Shown here piece after piece: positions 45,885-54,322 of a DNA stretch of 64,000 bases. Positions within the stretch are counted from its first letter, which is position 1. Every line of letters begins with the position of its first letter. The notes below the pieces were generated by a model that was not told where the DNA came from, searched no databases, and saw nothing but the letters and a program-made list of their open reading frames with translations. Source of the stretch: DASZIT01 sp963819695 (lineage in GTDB: Bacteria > Actinomycetota > Acidimicrobiia > Acidimicrobiales > RAAP-2); assembly GCA_963819695.1 (NCBI GenBank), contig CAWFXD010000003.1, forward strand, positions 310,001 through 374,000, in the 5' to 3' direction. The translations under genes and the position numbers were made by a program.

Positions 45885-46358
45885 TCACTCGGTGGCGGCG
45901 CCCGAGGTCAGTTGTTCGATCCGCTCGAGGGATTTCTCCATGTTGGCGCGGGTGGTCTCCGGTAGCCTCCCCAACTTCAACAGCATGCGTTGGTGGTCGT
46001 GGTTGATGTCCCAGCTCTCGCGTACCCGGGTTCCCCCATCGACGGGCTCGAGCTCGTAGCGCCAGATGCGCCCGGCCACGAACTGGCCCATCAGACCGCC
46101 GGGCCGGGTCTGCCAGGCGATGCGCCGGTTCTCTTCGAACTCGATGACCGTGCTGACCATCGAATAGTTGATGCCCATACGCATCGACATCCCGAACGTC
46201 GAGCCCAGGGCCAGGCGCGGGGGTGCGTCCTCCTTGGCCTTGACCACCGTGCCGGAACCGTCGATCTCCGGGTGGCGGGCCACGTCGGCCACCAGCTCGA
46301 AGATGGCTTCGGGCGGGGCCGGGATCACCCGTTCCACCGACACGACATTGCCTTCCAT
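45885..46358 (-). CDS. SRPBCC-family (polyketide cyclase-like) protein
   Basis: 157 residues. 'VSVERVIPAPPEAIFELVAD' and 'VARHPEIDGSGTVV' are the family opening. 'RIAWQTRPGG', 'RIWRYELEPVDGGTRVRESW' and a long C-terminal helix follow. It probably binds a hydrophobic ligand. It is convergent with the LLM gene, 9 bases between the stops. Confidence 0.85.
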   Translation of the reverse strand: MEGNVVSVERVIPAPPEAIFELVADVARHPEIDGSGTVVKAKEDAPPRLALGSTFGMSMRMGINYSMVSTVIEFEENRRIAWQTRPGGLMGQFVAGRIWRYELEPVDGGTRVRESWDINHDHQRMLLKLGRLPETTRANMEKSLERIEQLTSGAATE

Positions 46359-46474
46359 GTCCGACCTCCGTCAGGTGCACAACCGCATCCGGGGCACCGG
46401 CAGGATCGCCGGTTGCCAGCGGGTGCAGCATGCATCGGGGGCCTCGGGCGGCGCCAATGCGGGACGGCTCAGGT

Positions 46475-47068
46475 TCAGACCTCAGGACCCTCGGTCCGGA
46501 GCTTGTCGACCTCGCTCATGGCCTCGCGCAGTTGGCCGAGCCATTCGTCGCTGTGGCTGCCGACCAATTTGACGCACCAGGCCAGGGCATCCGACCGGGA
46601 ACGGGCGATGCCGGCGTCGACCAGGGTGTCCAGGACCCGGCGCTCCGGCTGGCGGAGCCGGGTCATGGCCGGAACCGCGATGTGGGTAAAGAGCTGGGTG
46701 GTGTCGCCGATCTTGACTCCCCAGGCGACATTGCGGCCATACCGGCCCTCCATCTCCTGAGCGATGGCAACGCGCTCGTCGCGGGTGTCTTCCCGGAAGC
46801 GGCTGACCCGGCCCTCGACCGCGGCTTCGCGGCCCTGCTCGTCGGCCGGCTCGGGGGGACTGAGCTCGCCGATGATGGAGATCTCTTCGCGGTCGATGAT
46901 CACCTCCGGGGAGGAGACGAACCAATCGTCGGGGAGGCGCCCGGCCAGCCACCCCTCGGCGTCGTCGGCGCTCGGAAGGTCGGCCTGTTGCCAGCCACCC
47001 CGGCCACCCCGTCTTCCACCCGGCCTCCCTCGCCGGCCACCAAATTCTTCTCGGTATGAACCTCTCAT
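46475..47068 (-). CDS. Unrecognised actinobacterial protein with RHH-like C-terminal segment
   Basis: 197 residues, not recognised. The N-terminal ~27 residues are Arg/Gly-rich ('GRRGRPGGRRGGRGGW'). The middle is acidic-mixed ('VIIDREEISIIGELSPPEPA'). The C-terminal part ('QPERRVLDTLVDAGIARSRS', 'DALAWCVKLVG') resembles the short helix-helix spacing of ribbon-helix-helix or CopG-like modules, followed by a helix 'EWLGQLREAMSEVDKLR'. An AAGGAG site precedes ATG 47068. Immediately upstream lie four 8-base direct repeats (47084-47115). If the protein binds DNA, autoregulation through these repeats is plausible, which is inference. Confidence 0.6.
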   Translation of the reverse strand: MRGSYREEFGGRRGRPGGRRGGRGGWQQADLPSADDAEGWLAGRLPDDWFVSSPEVIIDREEISIIGELSPPEPADEQGREAAVEGRVSRFREDTRDERVAIAQEMEGRYGRNVAWGVKIGDTTQLFTHIAVPAMTRLRQPERRVLDTLVDAGIARSRSDALAWCVKLVGSHSDEWLGQLREAMSEVDKLRTEGPEV

Positions 47069-47083
47069 GGTACTCCTTGATAT

Positions 47084-47115
47084 TCATTACGTAGTTACAA
47101 GATTACAGAGTTACA
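47084..47115 (-). promoter_or_regulatory. Four tandem 8-bp repeats in the leader of the 46475-47068 gene
   Basis: Read on the minus strand: tgtaactc, tgtaatct, tgtaacta, cgtaatga, an exact 8-base period with core TGTAAY. They sit just upstream of the AAGGAG ribosome-binding site and the ATG. The sequence is AT-rich in a GC-rich genome. Tandem short repeats of this sort are typical operators of ribbon-helix-helix repressors. A promoter -10 could also overlap. Confidence 0.55.
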
Positions 47116-47244
47116 TGATAGCAGAGGCACCCCGCCGAGGCGTTCAGCTAGGGGTTATGCCTGTTCAGCGTGCCCATCCGGTGACTCGGAAGGGTGCTTC
47201 GGACCCTCAAGGGGGGCGGTCAGCCAGGAACCTGACGGGAAGCG

Positions 47245-47676
47245 CTACCGGGAAGGGACGTCGAGAACGCCCGCGGCCACCAGGGCCTGCCGGGCCGACG
47301 AGACGCCAGAGACCCGCCGGGCCGAGAAACCGGCGGCCAGGGCTCCGTCAACATTGGCGGCGTTGTCATCGAGGAACAGCACCCGGTCTGAAGACGGGCC
47401 CACCTGGCTGGCGGCGTAGTCGAATGCCTCGCGGTCCGGCTTGAGGAAGCCGATCTCGAACGAGAGGAATCCCCCCACTCATCGCCGACCCCGCGGGCGA
47501 AGGCCTTGTCGGAGCAGCTACCGCTTTGAAGCTCCGGACCCATGGGCAGTTGAGCCACCGACTCCAGAGTTCATCGTCGCTGGAGATGCCGGAAAGCTCC
47601 CGCATCGACCGGACCCCCGCTGCCGCAGAAGAACTCCACCGAGGTCGAACAGCACCAAGTCGACGGAGTCGTTCAT
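47245..47676 (-). pseudogene. HAD-superfamily phosphatase, broken by several frameshifts
   Basis: Parts of one HAD hydrolase occur in order but in different frames. The start is 'MNDSVDLVLFDLGGVLL' (nucleophile Asp motif DLGG) from ATG 47676. Then comes 'SGISSDDELWSRWLNCPWV', then 'SGSCSDKAFARGVGDEWG', then 'SFEIGFLKPDREAFDYAASQ', 'VLFLDDNAANVDGALAAGF' (the second Asp pair) and the end at 47245. Breaks lie near 47590-47620, 47520-47560 and 47465-47485. At least three indels in 430 bases point to a pseudogene or poor local sequence. Intact relatives are about 200 residues long. It is divergent from the PRPP synthetase gene. Confidence 0.65.
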
Positions 47677-47729
47677 TGGCAACCTCACGTCGGCCCATTC
47701 GGCGACGGGATTGACGGTAGTTTGGCCAG

Positions 47730-48671
47730 GTGGAGGATGACTTCGTGCTGCTGGCCGGGTCGGCCAGCCTGAAGTTGGGCGAGGCGATTGCCGGCTACCT
47801 GGGCTGCCCGCTGGGCGCGTCGGAGACCATGCGGTTTTCCGAGGGGAACCTGTTCGTCCGGGTGCTGGAGAACGTACGGGGCCGAGACGTCTTCATGGTG
47901 CAGGGGACGGCGTTTCCGGCCAACGACAACTTCATGGAGCTGCTGTTCTGGATCGATGCGCTGAAGCGAGCCAGTGCGGCGTCGGTGACTGCGGTGATCC
48001 CCTACTTCAGCTACGCCAAAGGGGACAAGAAGGACGAGCCCAGAGTGTCGATCCGCGCCCGGGTGTGTGCCGACGCCATCGAAGCGGCGGGAGCCGATCG
48101 GATCGTCACCCTCGACCTCCACGCCCCGCAGGTCCAGGGGTTCTTCAAGGTACCCGTCGACGATCTCTACGCCCTTCCGTCGTTGTGCGACGCCATTGCC
48201 ATCAAGGGGCTCGAGGAGCTGGTGGTCGTTGCCCCGGACGCCGGGTACGCCAAGAAGGCGCGGGCCTGGGCTGACCGGCTCCAGGCCCCGACGGCGATCG
48301 CCGACAAACGGCGGGTGGACCACTCGGAGACCGCGGAGATCGTGGAGCTGATCGGGTCGGTGGACGGTCGAACCGCCCTCATCGTGGACGACTTCACCAT
48401 CACCGCCGGCACGCTGGTCGACGCCGCCCGGGTCCTTACCGAACGGGGGGCGAAATCCGTGTACGCGGCGGTGAGCCACGGCTTGCTGGCCGGCGATGCC
48501 AACCGGCGGCTGGATGACAGCCCGATCGAACGCCTGTTCATCACCGACAGCGTCGAGACTCAGCCGGTGCCGCTCTCAGCGAAGATCGAGACGGTCTCGG
48601 TGGCGCCGCTGTTCGGCGAAGCCATCCGCAGGATCTTCCGCCGGGAGAGCATCTCCGATCTGTTCCGATAG
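47730..48671 (+). CDS. prs: Ribose-phosphate pyrophosphokinase (PRPP synthetase)
   Basis: 313 residues. Makes PRPP from ribose-5-phosphate and ATP. Family motifs: 'RFSEGNLFVRVLENVRGRDV' (R-F-x-x-G), 'PYFSYAKGDKKDEPRVSIRA' (catalytic flexible loop), 'TLDLHAPQVQGFF', 'VVAPDAGYAKKARAWADRL' and the PRPP loop 'ALIVDDFTITAGTLVDAA'. The usual bacterial enzyme has 'RQDKK' at the loop, whereas here it reads 'KGDKKDEP', suggesting a divergent paralogue rather than the main housekeeping copy. The start is GTG 47730. Confidence 0.85.
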   Translation: MEDDFVLLAGSASLKLGEAIAGYLGCPLGASETMRFSEGNLFVRVLENVRGRDVFMVQGTAFPANDNFMELLFWIDALKRASAASVTAVIPYFSYAKGDKKDEPRVSIRARVCADAIEAAGADRIVTLDLHAPQVQGFFKVPVDDLYALPSLCDAIAIKGLEELVVVAPDAGYAKKARAWADRLQAPTAIADKRRVDHSETAEIVELIGSVDGRTALIVDDFTITAGTLVDAARVLTERGAKSVYAAVSHGLLAGDANRRLDDSPIERLFITDSVETQPVPLSAKIETVSVAPLFGEAIRRIFRRESISDLFR

Positions 48672-48722
48672 CGGCATGTGGCGGGACATCGACTCTGCAG
48701 ATGGGACAAGTCAGGTGGAGAG

Positions 48723-50504
48723 CTAAGCCGCCGACCCGAAGAACTGACTGGATCCAAAGCTGAAGATGCCCCCGTCATTGGCGACGAACCGGTAGCCGTT
48801 GCCGGCCGGAGAGGCCTCCATCCCGACGATCGGCTGGTTGAGCCGGAGGCCTCCGGTGGAGCCCTCGAACGGGGCGCCCCCGAAGGAGAAGATGCCCCCG
48901 TCCGCGGCCACCAGCCAGTAGCCGTTGTTGGTCGGATCGACGGCCATGCCCACCACCGCCCGGTTGAGCGGAGACCCGCCCATCGATCCTTCGAACGGGG
49001 CGTTGAAGGCGAAGATCCCACCGTCGGAGGCGACCAGCCAGTAGCCGCCGGTGGCGCCGTCGACGCTCATGCCGACGATAGGCGCGTTCAGCGCCAAGCT
49101 GCCGGTCGAGCCGTGGAATCGGGCGTCGCCGAACGAGAAGATGCCGCCGTCGGAGGCCACCATGAAGTAGCCCCGGCCGTCGGGGGAGGAGGCGATGCCG
49201 ACAATGGGATGGGTCGGCGCCACGCCGGCGGCGGGAAGCGAGCCGTAGAACCCGGCGTCACCGAAGGCATAGATCGAGCCGTCCTGGCCCACCAACCAGT
49301 AGCCGTGGCCGTCGGGGGTGGCGGCCATGCCCACGATGGGCGCCGCAGGCGGCGAGGAGAAGCTCCCGTACCCGGTCGGGACGAAGCCGCAGGCGTCAAC
49401 CTGGCCTCCGGCGTTGGCGATCCAGTAGCCGCCGTCATCCGGGCCCCCGGCCATGCCGGTCACGCTGCCGGGAGCCAGCGGGCCGCAGGTCTGGGCGGTT
49501 CCGTAGAAGGAGAACCCGGGCGGTGGGGGATCGGCGTCGACCACGACCGAGGTGGAATTGGTCAGGTCGGTGCATCCACTGGAGGTGGGAGCCACCACCC
49601 CGTAGTACAGGTTGATCTGGTTGCCGGAGATCGGCAGCACGAAGGGGGTCAGCGCCGAGCAGCGCTGGACACCGTCGACCTGAAGCACGGGCACCGAGGG
49701 CTGAGACCAACTGGTGGGCGACGGCGAACTCGTCTGCCAGATGTCGAACCGGGTCACATCGTTGAACAGAGTCTCGGGCACGTTGAAGTACATGTACCAC
49801 TGGGAGCCACTCTGGAACACATCGGGATTGGCCATGCAGCGGTCGCTGGGGCCCCGGTAGGCGAGATTCGAGGAAAGCACGTTCCGGTTGGCATCGACGC
49901 TGGCCACCCCGATGATGCAATCGGCGCCGTAATAGACCAGCCACCGCTGGGCCCCCGAAGGCTGGAGGACGACCGATGGTGACGACGCGTCCAATCCATA
50001 GGCGTCCGTGAACATCAATTGTTTGAACGACCCCCAGTGGGCGCCATCGCTGGAGGTGGCCGACCAGAGTTGGGTGGCGCATCCGACACCACAGGACAAC
50101 CCGGTGAAGAACATGGTGAACAGGTAGGACCCGCCGATCGACGAGACACTCACCGAGGGATCGTTGACTTCGGTGATCCCAAACGACACCTGGGAGGGAA
50201 CGATATTGGTGATCGGGTCCGACCAGGGGCCGTCGGGGGTGGGTGCGGTTCGCTCGAAGATGGTGTCCAGCTGGCCGGAGTTGAGTGCCTGCTGGGTTTG
50301 CCACCCGCCGTACCACATGATGTAACCCTGGCCATCGGGATTGGGGATGACGTCAGGCGAGTAGATGTCCCGGCCGGTGAACAACGAGTTGCTGCCGGCG
50401 GCTCCCGCCGATCCGGACGGGATCAGCGGCGCGACCACGGCCGTGCCGAGCACCATCGCCATCGCCGAGATCGCCACCGTCAACAGACGCAATCGCTTGC
50501 GCAT
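48723..50504 (-). CDS. Secreted protein: propeller-like N-terminal domain plus six 'DGGIFSFG' repeats
   Basis: 593 residues. The signal peptide 'LLTVAISAMAMVLGTAVVAP' ends near 'SAGAAG'. The N-terminal half ('YSPDVIPNPDGQGYIMWYGG', 'NDPSVSVSSIGGSYLFTMFF', 'YMYFNVPETL') resembles five-bladed propeller glycosidases or sugar-binding domains, though catalytic residues cannot be assigned. The C-terminal half holds six repeats of about 41-44 residues with consensus PIVGMA..PDG.GYW.VASDGG and IFSFGDA.F.GS. Such repeats are common in secreted Acidimicrobiia proteins. The start is ATG 50504, preceded by AGGGGGG. An in-frame extension to 50582 lacks a signal peptide. Confidence 0.75.
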   Translation of the reverse strand: MRKRLRLLTVAISAMAMVLGTAVVAPLIPSGSAGAAGSNSLFTGRDIYSPDVIPNPDGQGYIMWYGGWQTQQALNSGQLDTIFERTAPTPDGPWSDPITNIVPSQVSFGITEVNDPSVSVSSIGGSYLFTMFFTGLSCGVGCATQLWSATSSDGAHWGSFKQLMFTDAYGLDASSPSVVLQPSGAQRWLVYYGADCIIGVASVDANRNVLSSNLAYRGPSDRCMANPDVFQSGSQWYMYFNVPETLFNDVTRFDIWQTSSPSPTSWSQPSVPVLQVDGVQRCSALTPFVLPISGNQINLYYGVVAPTSSGCTDLTNSTSVVVDADPPPPGFSFYGTAQTCGPLAPGSVTGMAGGPDDGGYWIANAGGQVDACGFVPTGYGSFSSPPAAPIVGMAATPDGHGYWLVGQDGSIYAFGDAGFYGSLPAAGVAPTHPIVGIASSPDGRGYFMVASDGGIFSFGDARFHGSTGSLALNAPIVGMSVDGATGGYWLVASDGGIFAFNAPFEGSMGGSPLNRAVVGMAVDPTNNGYWLVAADGGIFSFGGAPFEGSTGGLRLNQPIVGMEASPAGNGYRFVANDGGIFSFGSSQFFGSAA

Positions 50505-50753
50505 GACCCCCCTGGGTTTGGAATGCTGCGTCACCCTAACGAAGATCGGCCACCTTGTACCTTCAGGTTCACTATCGGCCACCGGGGCGCCGGTCCATGA
50601 GGGTTATTTCCCAAGGCCAGGCGCCGATCGCGTGGCTTCCTACCCGGGCACAGACCGGACCACACGCCCATGGGCACCTGCCCCTTGACCTGGTGGCAAT
50701 CGACCCCCCACACTTATCCGCAGGCCCGCTCGGGCCGGGGAGGAGCCGATGTC

Positions 50754-51209
50754 ATGGGCAAATGGACGAGGGCCGAACTGGAGTCGGCGTTCGAGGCGTA
50801 CCAACTCAGAGCGGAAGAGGCAGGCCGCAGCGGGAACTGGAAGGCATGGGCCGAACAGTTCACGGAAGACGCCACCTACATCGAACACCACTTCGGGACG
50901 TTCAACGGCCGGGAGGCCATTGCCGAGTGGATCAGCTCGTGCATGTCGGACTACCCCGGAAACTCGATGCCAGAGTTTCCCATCGGGTGGTATGTCATCG
51001 ACGAGGAGCGCGGCTGGGTGGTGTGCCAGGTCTTCAACCGGATGATGGACCCCGGGGACGGAACCGTGCATGAGGAGTACAACTTCACCCTGCTCAAGTA
51101 CGCCGGGGACGGCCTCTGGTCGTACGAGGAAGACGTCTACAACCCGATGCGGTTCGGCGCCATGGTGGCGGAGTGGGAACAGGCGAAGGCGGCGGCGTCG
51201 ACGGGCTGA
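50754..51209 (+). CDS. SnoaL-like (NTF2 fold) protein
   Basis: 151 residues. 'LESAFEAYQLRAEEAGRSGN', 'WAEQFTEDATYIEHHFGTFN' and 'GREAIAEWISSCMSDYP' follow the SnoaL-like pattern: helix, 'F.EDA.Y....G...GR.AI..W'. The C-terminal 'EDVYNPMRFGAMVAEWEQAK' is family-like. It may be an isomerase, hydratase or binding protein. A GGGGAGGAG site precedes ATG 50754. The dehydrogenase gene starts 30 bases downstream. Confidence 0.8.
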   Translation: MGKWTRAELESAFEAYQLRAEEAGRSGNWKAWAEQFTEDATYIEHHFGTFNGREAIAEWISSCMSDYPGNSMPEFPIGWYVIDEERGWVVCQVFNRMMDPGDGTVHEEYNFTLLKYAGDGLWSYEEDVYNPMRFGAMVAEWEQAKAAASTG

Positions 51210-51239
51210 ATCACGGATCATGATGATCGAGGAGGAGCG

Positions 51240-52268
51240 ATGGTGACTCCCGAGACGATGAAGGCATGGGCGGTGGACACGCCCGGGCCGGTCGACTCGC
51301 ATCCGCTGAGGCGGGTTGATCGATCCATCCCCATCCCGGGGCCGGGCCAGGTACGGGTGCATGTGCGGGTATGCGGGGTGTGCCGCACCGATCTCCATCT
51401 CGCCGAGGGGGACCTGCCGCCCAAGAAGCCATTGGTCATCCCCGGGCACGAGGTGGTGGGGATCGTCGACGGCCACGGTGCCGGTTGCACCCGCTTCGCC
51501 CTGGGCGACCGGGTCGGTGTCCCGTGGCTGGGCCACACCTGCGGCATCTGCCGGTTCTGTTTGGCCGGGCAGGAGAACCTGTGTCTCCGGCCCCGGTTCA
51601 CCGGGTGGGACGTCGACGGCGGCTACGCCGAATACGTGGTGGTGGAGGAGGGGTTCGCCTATCCGATACCGGACAACTTCAGCGACGAGGATGCCGCCCC
51701 CCTGCTGTGTGCGGGCATCATCGGCTACCGCGCCCTCCGTCGGTCCCAGCTGCCGCCGGCGGGCCGGCTGGGTATCTACGGCTTCGGCGGCTCGGCCCAC
51801 CTCGCCACCCAGATCGCCGTCGCCGAAGGAGCCCGGGTGCATGTGATGACCCGGGCGCCGGAAGCCCGCGAGCTCGCCCTCGAACTGGGGGTAGCCAGCG
51901 CCCAGGGTGCCGCCGACCCGCCCCCCGAACCCCTCGACGCCGCCATCCTCTTCGCCCCAGTAGGTGACCTGGTCCTCCCGGCGCTGGAGGCCCTCGATCG
52001 GGGTGGGTCACTGGCCATCGCCGGCATCTATCTGACGGACGTCCCACCCCTCAACTACGACAAGCACCTGTTTCAGGAGCGGTCGTTGCGGAGTGTCACG
52101 GCCAACACCCGTCACGACGGGAACGAGTTCCTCGACATCGCCGCCCGCATCCCGGTGCGGGTCACCACCACCACCTACGGGCTCGACCAGGCGGATTCCG
52201 CACTCGCCGATCTGGCTCACGGCCGGGTCAACGGCGCCGCCGTCCTGGTCAACTCCTCCGGCTGGTGA
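51240..52268 (+). CDS. Zinc-dependent alcohol dehydrogenase (AdhP-like)
   Basis: 342 residues. The catalytic zinc site is 'VCGVCRTDLHLAEGDLPP' with 'IPGHEVVG'. The structural zinc Cys quartet is 'TCGICRFCLAGQENLC', and 'DGGYAEYVVV' follows. The Rossmann fold is 'LGIYGFGGSAHLATQIAVAE'. 'RSVTANTRHDGNEFLDIAAR' is typical of AdhP-type enzymes. It oxidises alcohols or reduces aldehydes with NAD(P). ATG 51240 follows GAGGAGGAG. Its position between the SnoaL-like and SDR genes suggests a small catabolic unit. Confidence 0.9.
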   Translation: MVTPETMKAWAVDTPGPVDSHPLRRVDRSIPIPGPGQVRVHVRVCGVCRTDLHLAEGDLPPKKPLVIPGHEVVGIVDGHGAGCTRFALGDRVGVPWLGHTCGICRFCLAGQENLCLRPRFTGWDVDGGYAEYVVVEEGFAYPIPDNFSDEDAAPLLCAGIIGYRALRRSQLPPAGRLGIYGFGGSAHLATQIAVAEGARVHVMTRAPEARELALELGVASAQGAADPPPEPLDAAILFAPVGDLVLPALEALDRGGSLAIAGIYLTDVPPLNYDKHLFQERSLRSVTANTRHDGNEFLDIAARIPVRVTTTTYGLDQADSALADLAHGRVNGAAVLVNSSGW

Positions 52269-52394
52269 CAGTCCGAAGCCCGGCGGGATTGAGTCGTGCG
52301 GTCCTGATTCTCATGGGGGAAGAGCAGGTCGAATCTGGTCGGGCAGACTTCTAAGGCTCGATCCCCCGGGCGATCGGACAGCGAGGATTCCCCG

Positions 52395-53252
52395 ATGACG
52401 ACCCAAACACCCGCCAACGTCCCTCCGATCGGTGATTGGAACCGGCTCCTCGAGAACCGGATCGCGGTGGTGAGTGGCGGGGGTGAGGGCATCGGCGCAG
52501 CGATCGCACGACTGTTCGCCGAACACGGAGCATTCGTCGAGATCGCCGAGATCGACGGCGACCGGGCGGCGGCGGTGTGCGAATCGATCCGGGCGGCGGG
52601 AGGTTCGGCGCGGGCGCACCTCCTGGATGTCACCGACGACGACTCAGTCGCAGCCTTCGCGGACGACGTGCTGGCCACCCACGACCGTGTCGACGTGGTG
52701 GTGAACAACGTCGGCGACTACCGACCGCTCGTCCGCTTTCCTCAATCGACGCCGGAATCGTGGAAGGCGATGTACGACATCAACCTTCGTCACGTCTTTG
52801 CCGTCACCCACGCTTTCATCGGGGCGATGATCGAACGGCGCCGCGGCTCGATCGTCAACGTCCACTCGGTGGAAGGGATGCGCGGCTATCCCGGCGACCC
52901 GGTCTACGGCGCGATGAAAGCCGCGGTCGCGCACTTCACCACCTGCCTTGCCGCCAGTCTCGGCCGTAACGGCCTTCGGGTGAACGGCATTGGCCCCGAT
53001 CTCACCCAGACGCCTCAGGTGGACTACCTCACCGGCTCCGAGGACTCTGAGCATTTGTGGGCTTCGTGGGCCCCGGTCGGACGCCTCGGCTGGCCCGAAG
53101 ACCAGGCTCGGGTGGCGCTGTTTTTGGCATCGGACCTCTCGAGTTTCGTCACCGGCCACAACATTCCCGTCGACGGGGGCACGAAGACCGGTGGCGGGTG
53201 GTTCTATTCACCGGCCGCGGATCGCTTCGTGAACCGCCCGACGAACCTGTAG
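52395..53252 (+). CDS. Short-chain dehydrogenase/reductase
   Basis: 285 residues. Cofactor motif 'AVVSGGGEGIGAAIARLFAE' (G-x3-G-x-G form), 'DVTDDDSV', 'VVVNNVGDY' (NNxG), and the catalytic Ser in 'SIVNVHSVEGM' with 'YGAMKAAVAHF' (Y-x3-K). The C-terminal 'SSFVTGHNIPVDGGTKTGGG' is usual. Complete classical SDR. The substrate is unknown. The residue after GGGEGIG favours NAD(H) or NADP(H) equally by eye. Confidence 0.9.
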   Translation: MTTQTPANVPPIGDWNRLLENRIAVVSGGGEGIGAAIARLFAEHGAFVEIAEIDGDRAAAVCESIRAAGGSARAHLLDVTDDDSVAAFADDVLATHDRVDVVVNNVGDYRPLVRFPQSTPESWKAMYDINLRHVFAVTHAFIGAMIERRRGSIVNVHSVEGMRGYPGDPVYGAMKAAVAHFTTCLAASLGRNGLRVNGIGPDLTQTPQVDYLTGSEDSEHLWASWAPVGRLGWPEDQARVALFLASDLSSFVTGHNIPVDGGTKTGGGWFYSPAADRFVNRPTNL

Positions 53253-53322
53253 GGAACCCGGGCCCCGGTTCCAACAAGAACGGGCGTGTCCAGGCAAACG
53301 GGTGGAGATGACGGCCTGAGGC

Positions 53323-53682
53323 CTACATCCGGGGTGGCGTTTTCGGCTTCTTCTTCGGCGGAAGCGACCCGGCGTAGCCGACCCCCAACCGCACCCACCT
53401 CTCCAGCTTGCGCTTGGTGTTCACATCCGCCGAGGAAACCCGCAACCACCCGGTCATCGGGCGACCGCCCATCACGGCCACTTCCGCCTTGGTGGTGTCC
53501 ACCAAGTGGTCGAACTTCTCGGGGTCGACTCGGACGAGCACGCCACCCTGCCCACTGGCGGAAATCGCCATGTTGCCCCGGACCAAGAAGGCCAGTCCGC
53601 CGAACATCCGCTTCTCCTGGATGCCCGGCTCGGCACCGAGAAGCTCACGGATGCGATACGCCAGATCCTCGTCATAGGCCAC
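53323..53682 (-). CDS. TfoX N-terminal domain protein
   Basis: 119 residues. 'AYDEDLAYRIRELL', 'GIQEKRMFGGLAFLVRGNMA', 'QGGVLVRVDPEKFDHLVDT' and 'MTGWLRVSS' match the TfoX/Sxy N-terminal domain. In gammaproteobacteria TfoX regulates competence, whereas stand-alone actinobacterial versions have no defined role. The C-terminus is a basic 'PPKKKPKTPPRM' tail. The start is GTG 53682. Confidence 0.85.
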   Translation of the reverse strand: MAYDEDLAYRIRELLGAEPGIQEKRMFGGLAFLVRGNMAISASGQGGVLVRVDPEKFDHLVDTTKAEVAVMGGRPMTGWLRVSSADVNTKRKLERWVRLGVGYAGSLPPKKKPKTPPRM

Positions 53683-53934
53683 GCCCGGGAGCCTACGGCG
53701 TAGCCACCAGTGACTGGCGCCCAAGCGGGAGTGACTCCTCGGCGTCGCCGATCGAATACCGGTGCGGGTCGTCGCGACACAGACAAGTGTCACGGAGTTC
53801 ATTTCGAAATTGCGCGAATTCCACCGAGGGTTTACCTGCCGTGGTTGCCAGAAGGAGGTGCATCTCCCAGAAAGGAACATATCTATGCGGACCATTGGTA
53901 CACGGGTCGGGGCGACGGCAGGCGGTATGGGCGA

Positions 53935-54153
53935 CTAGCGCGGCGCAGCGCGGCCCTCTTGTCTCATGAGCTCGTTGAACTTCTCCCAGCGCATCCGGTA
54001 GCGCGTCCGGCCATTGCCGGGCAGCCAGTCGATGGAGCCTTTGCTTACCTGGAGTTCGCCGAGCTTGGCTTCGTCGCTCCACACGGAGAAAGTTACATCC
54101 GAATGGAGCACGAATCGGGTGGGTAGGTCGATAGTGACGTTATGGGTTGCCAT
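53935..54153 (-). CDS. Small conserved protein of unknown function
   Basis: 72 residues, MATHNVTIDLPTRFVLHSDV and so on, with 'VWSDEAKLGELQVSKGSIDW' and 'LPGNGRTRYRMRWEKFNELM'. The alternating strand pattern and conserved 'F.V..D...LGEL..SKG...W.P' suggest a small beta protein found in many actinobacteria and proteobacteria. I do not know its function. The start is ATG 54153. An extension to 54186 adds unlikely residues. Confidence 0.65.
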   Translation of the reverse strand: MATHNVTIDLPTRFVLHSDVTFSVWSDEAKLGELQVSKGSIDWLPGNGRTRYRMRWEKFNELMRQEGRAAPR

Positions 54154-54322
54154 GACAGGACGGTAGCCCCTTGGCGTCTCGTGCAACTGGGTCGCTCGAA
54201 CAGCCTCACAGCCGTGTTTGGGACAGGTTGACGATGGAGTTGACGAAGAGCGCCCCGGGAACCCATTCCTCCTCCAACTATCGTTTGTCCACCAATGACG
54301 AGCAGTAGGAGGGCCCGAGACG

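Noticed and set aside
53761..53938. Small plus-strand reading with 'CRGCQKEVHLPER'
   Set aside because: It has only one Cys pair, no clear start signal, and no continuation as a domain. It lies between two convincing minus-strand genes.
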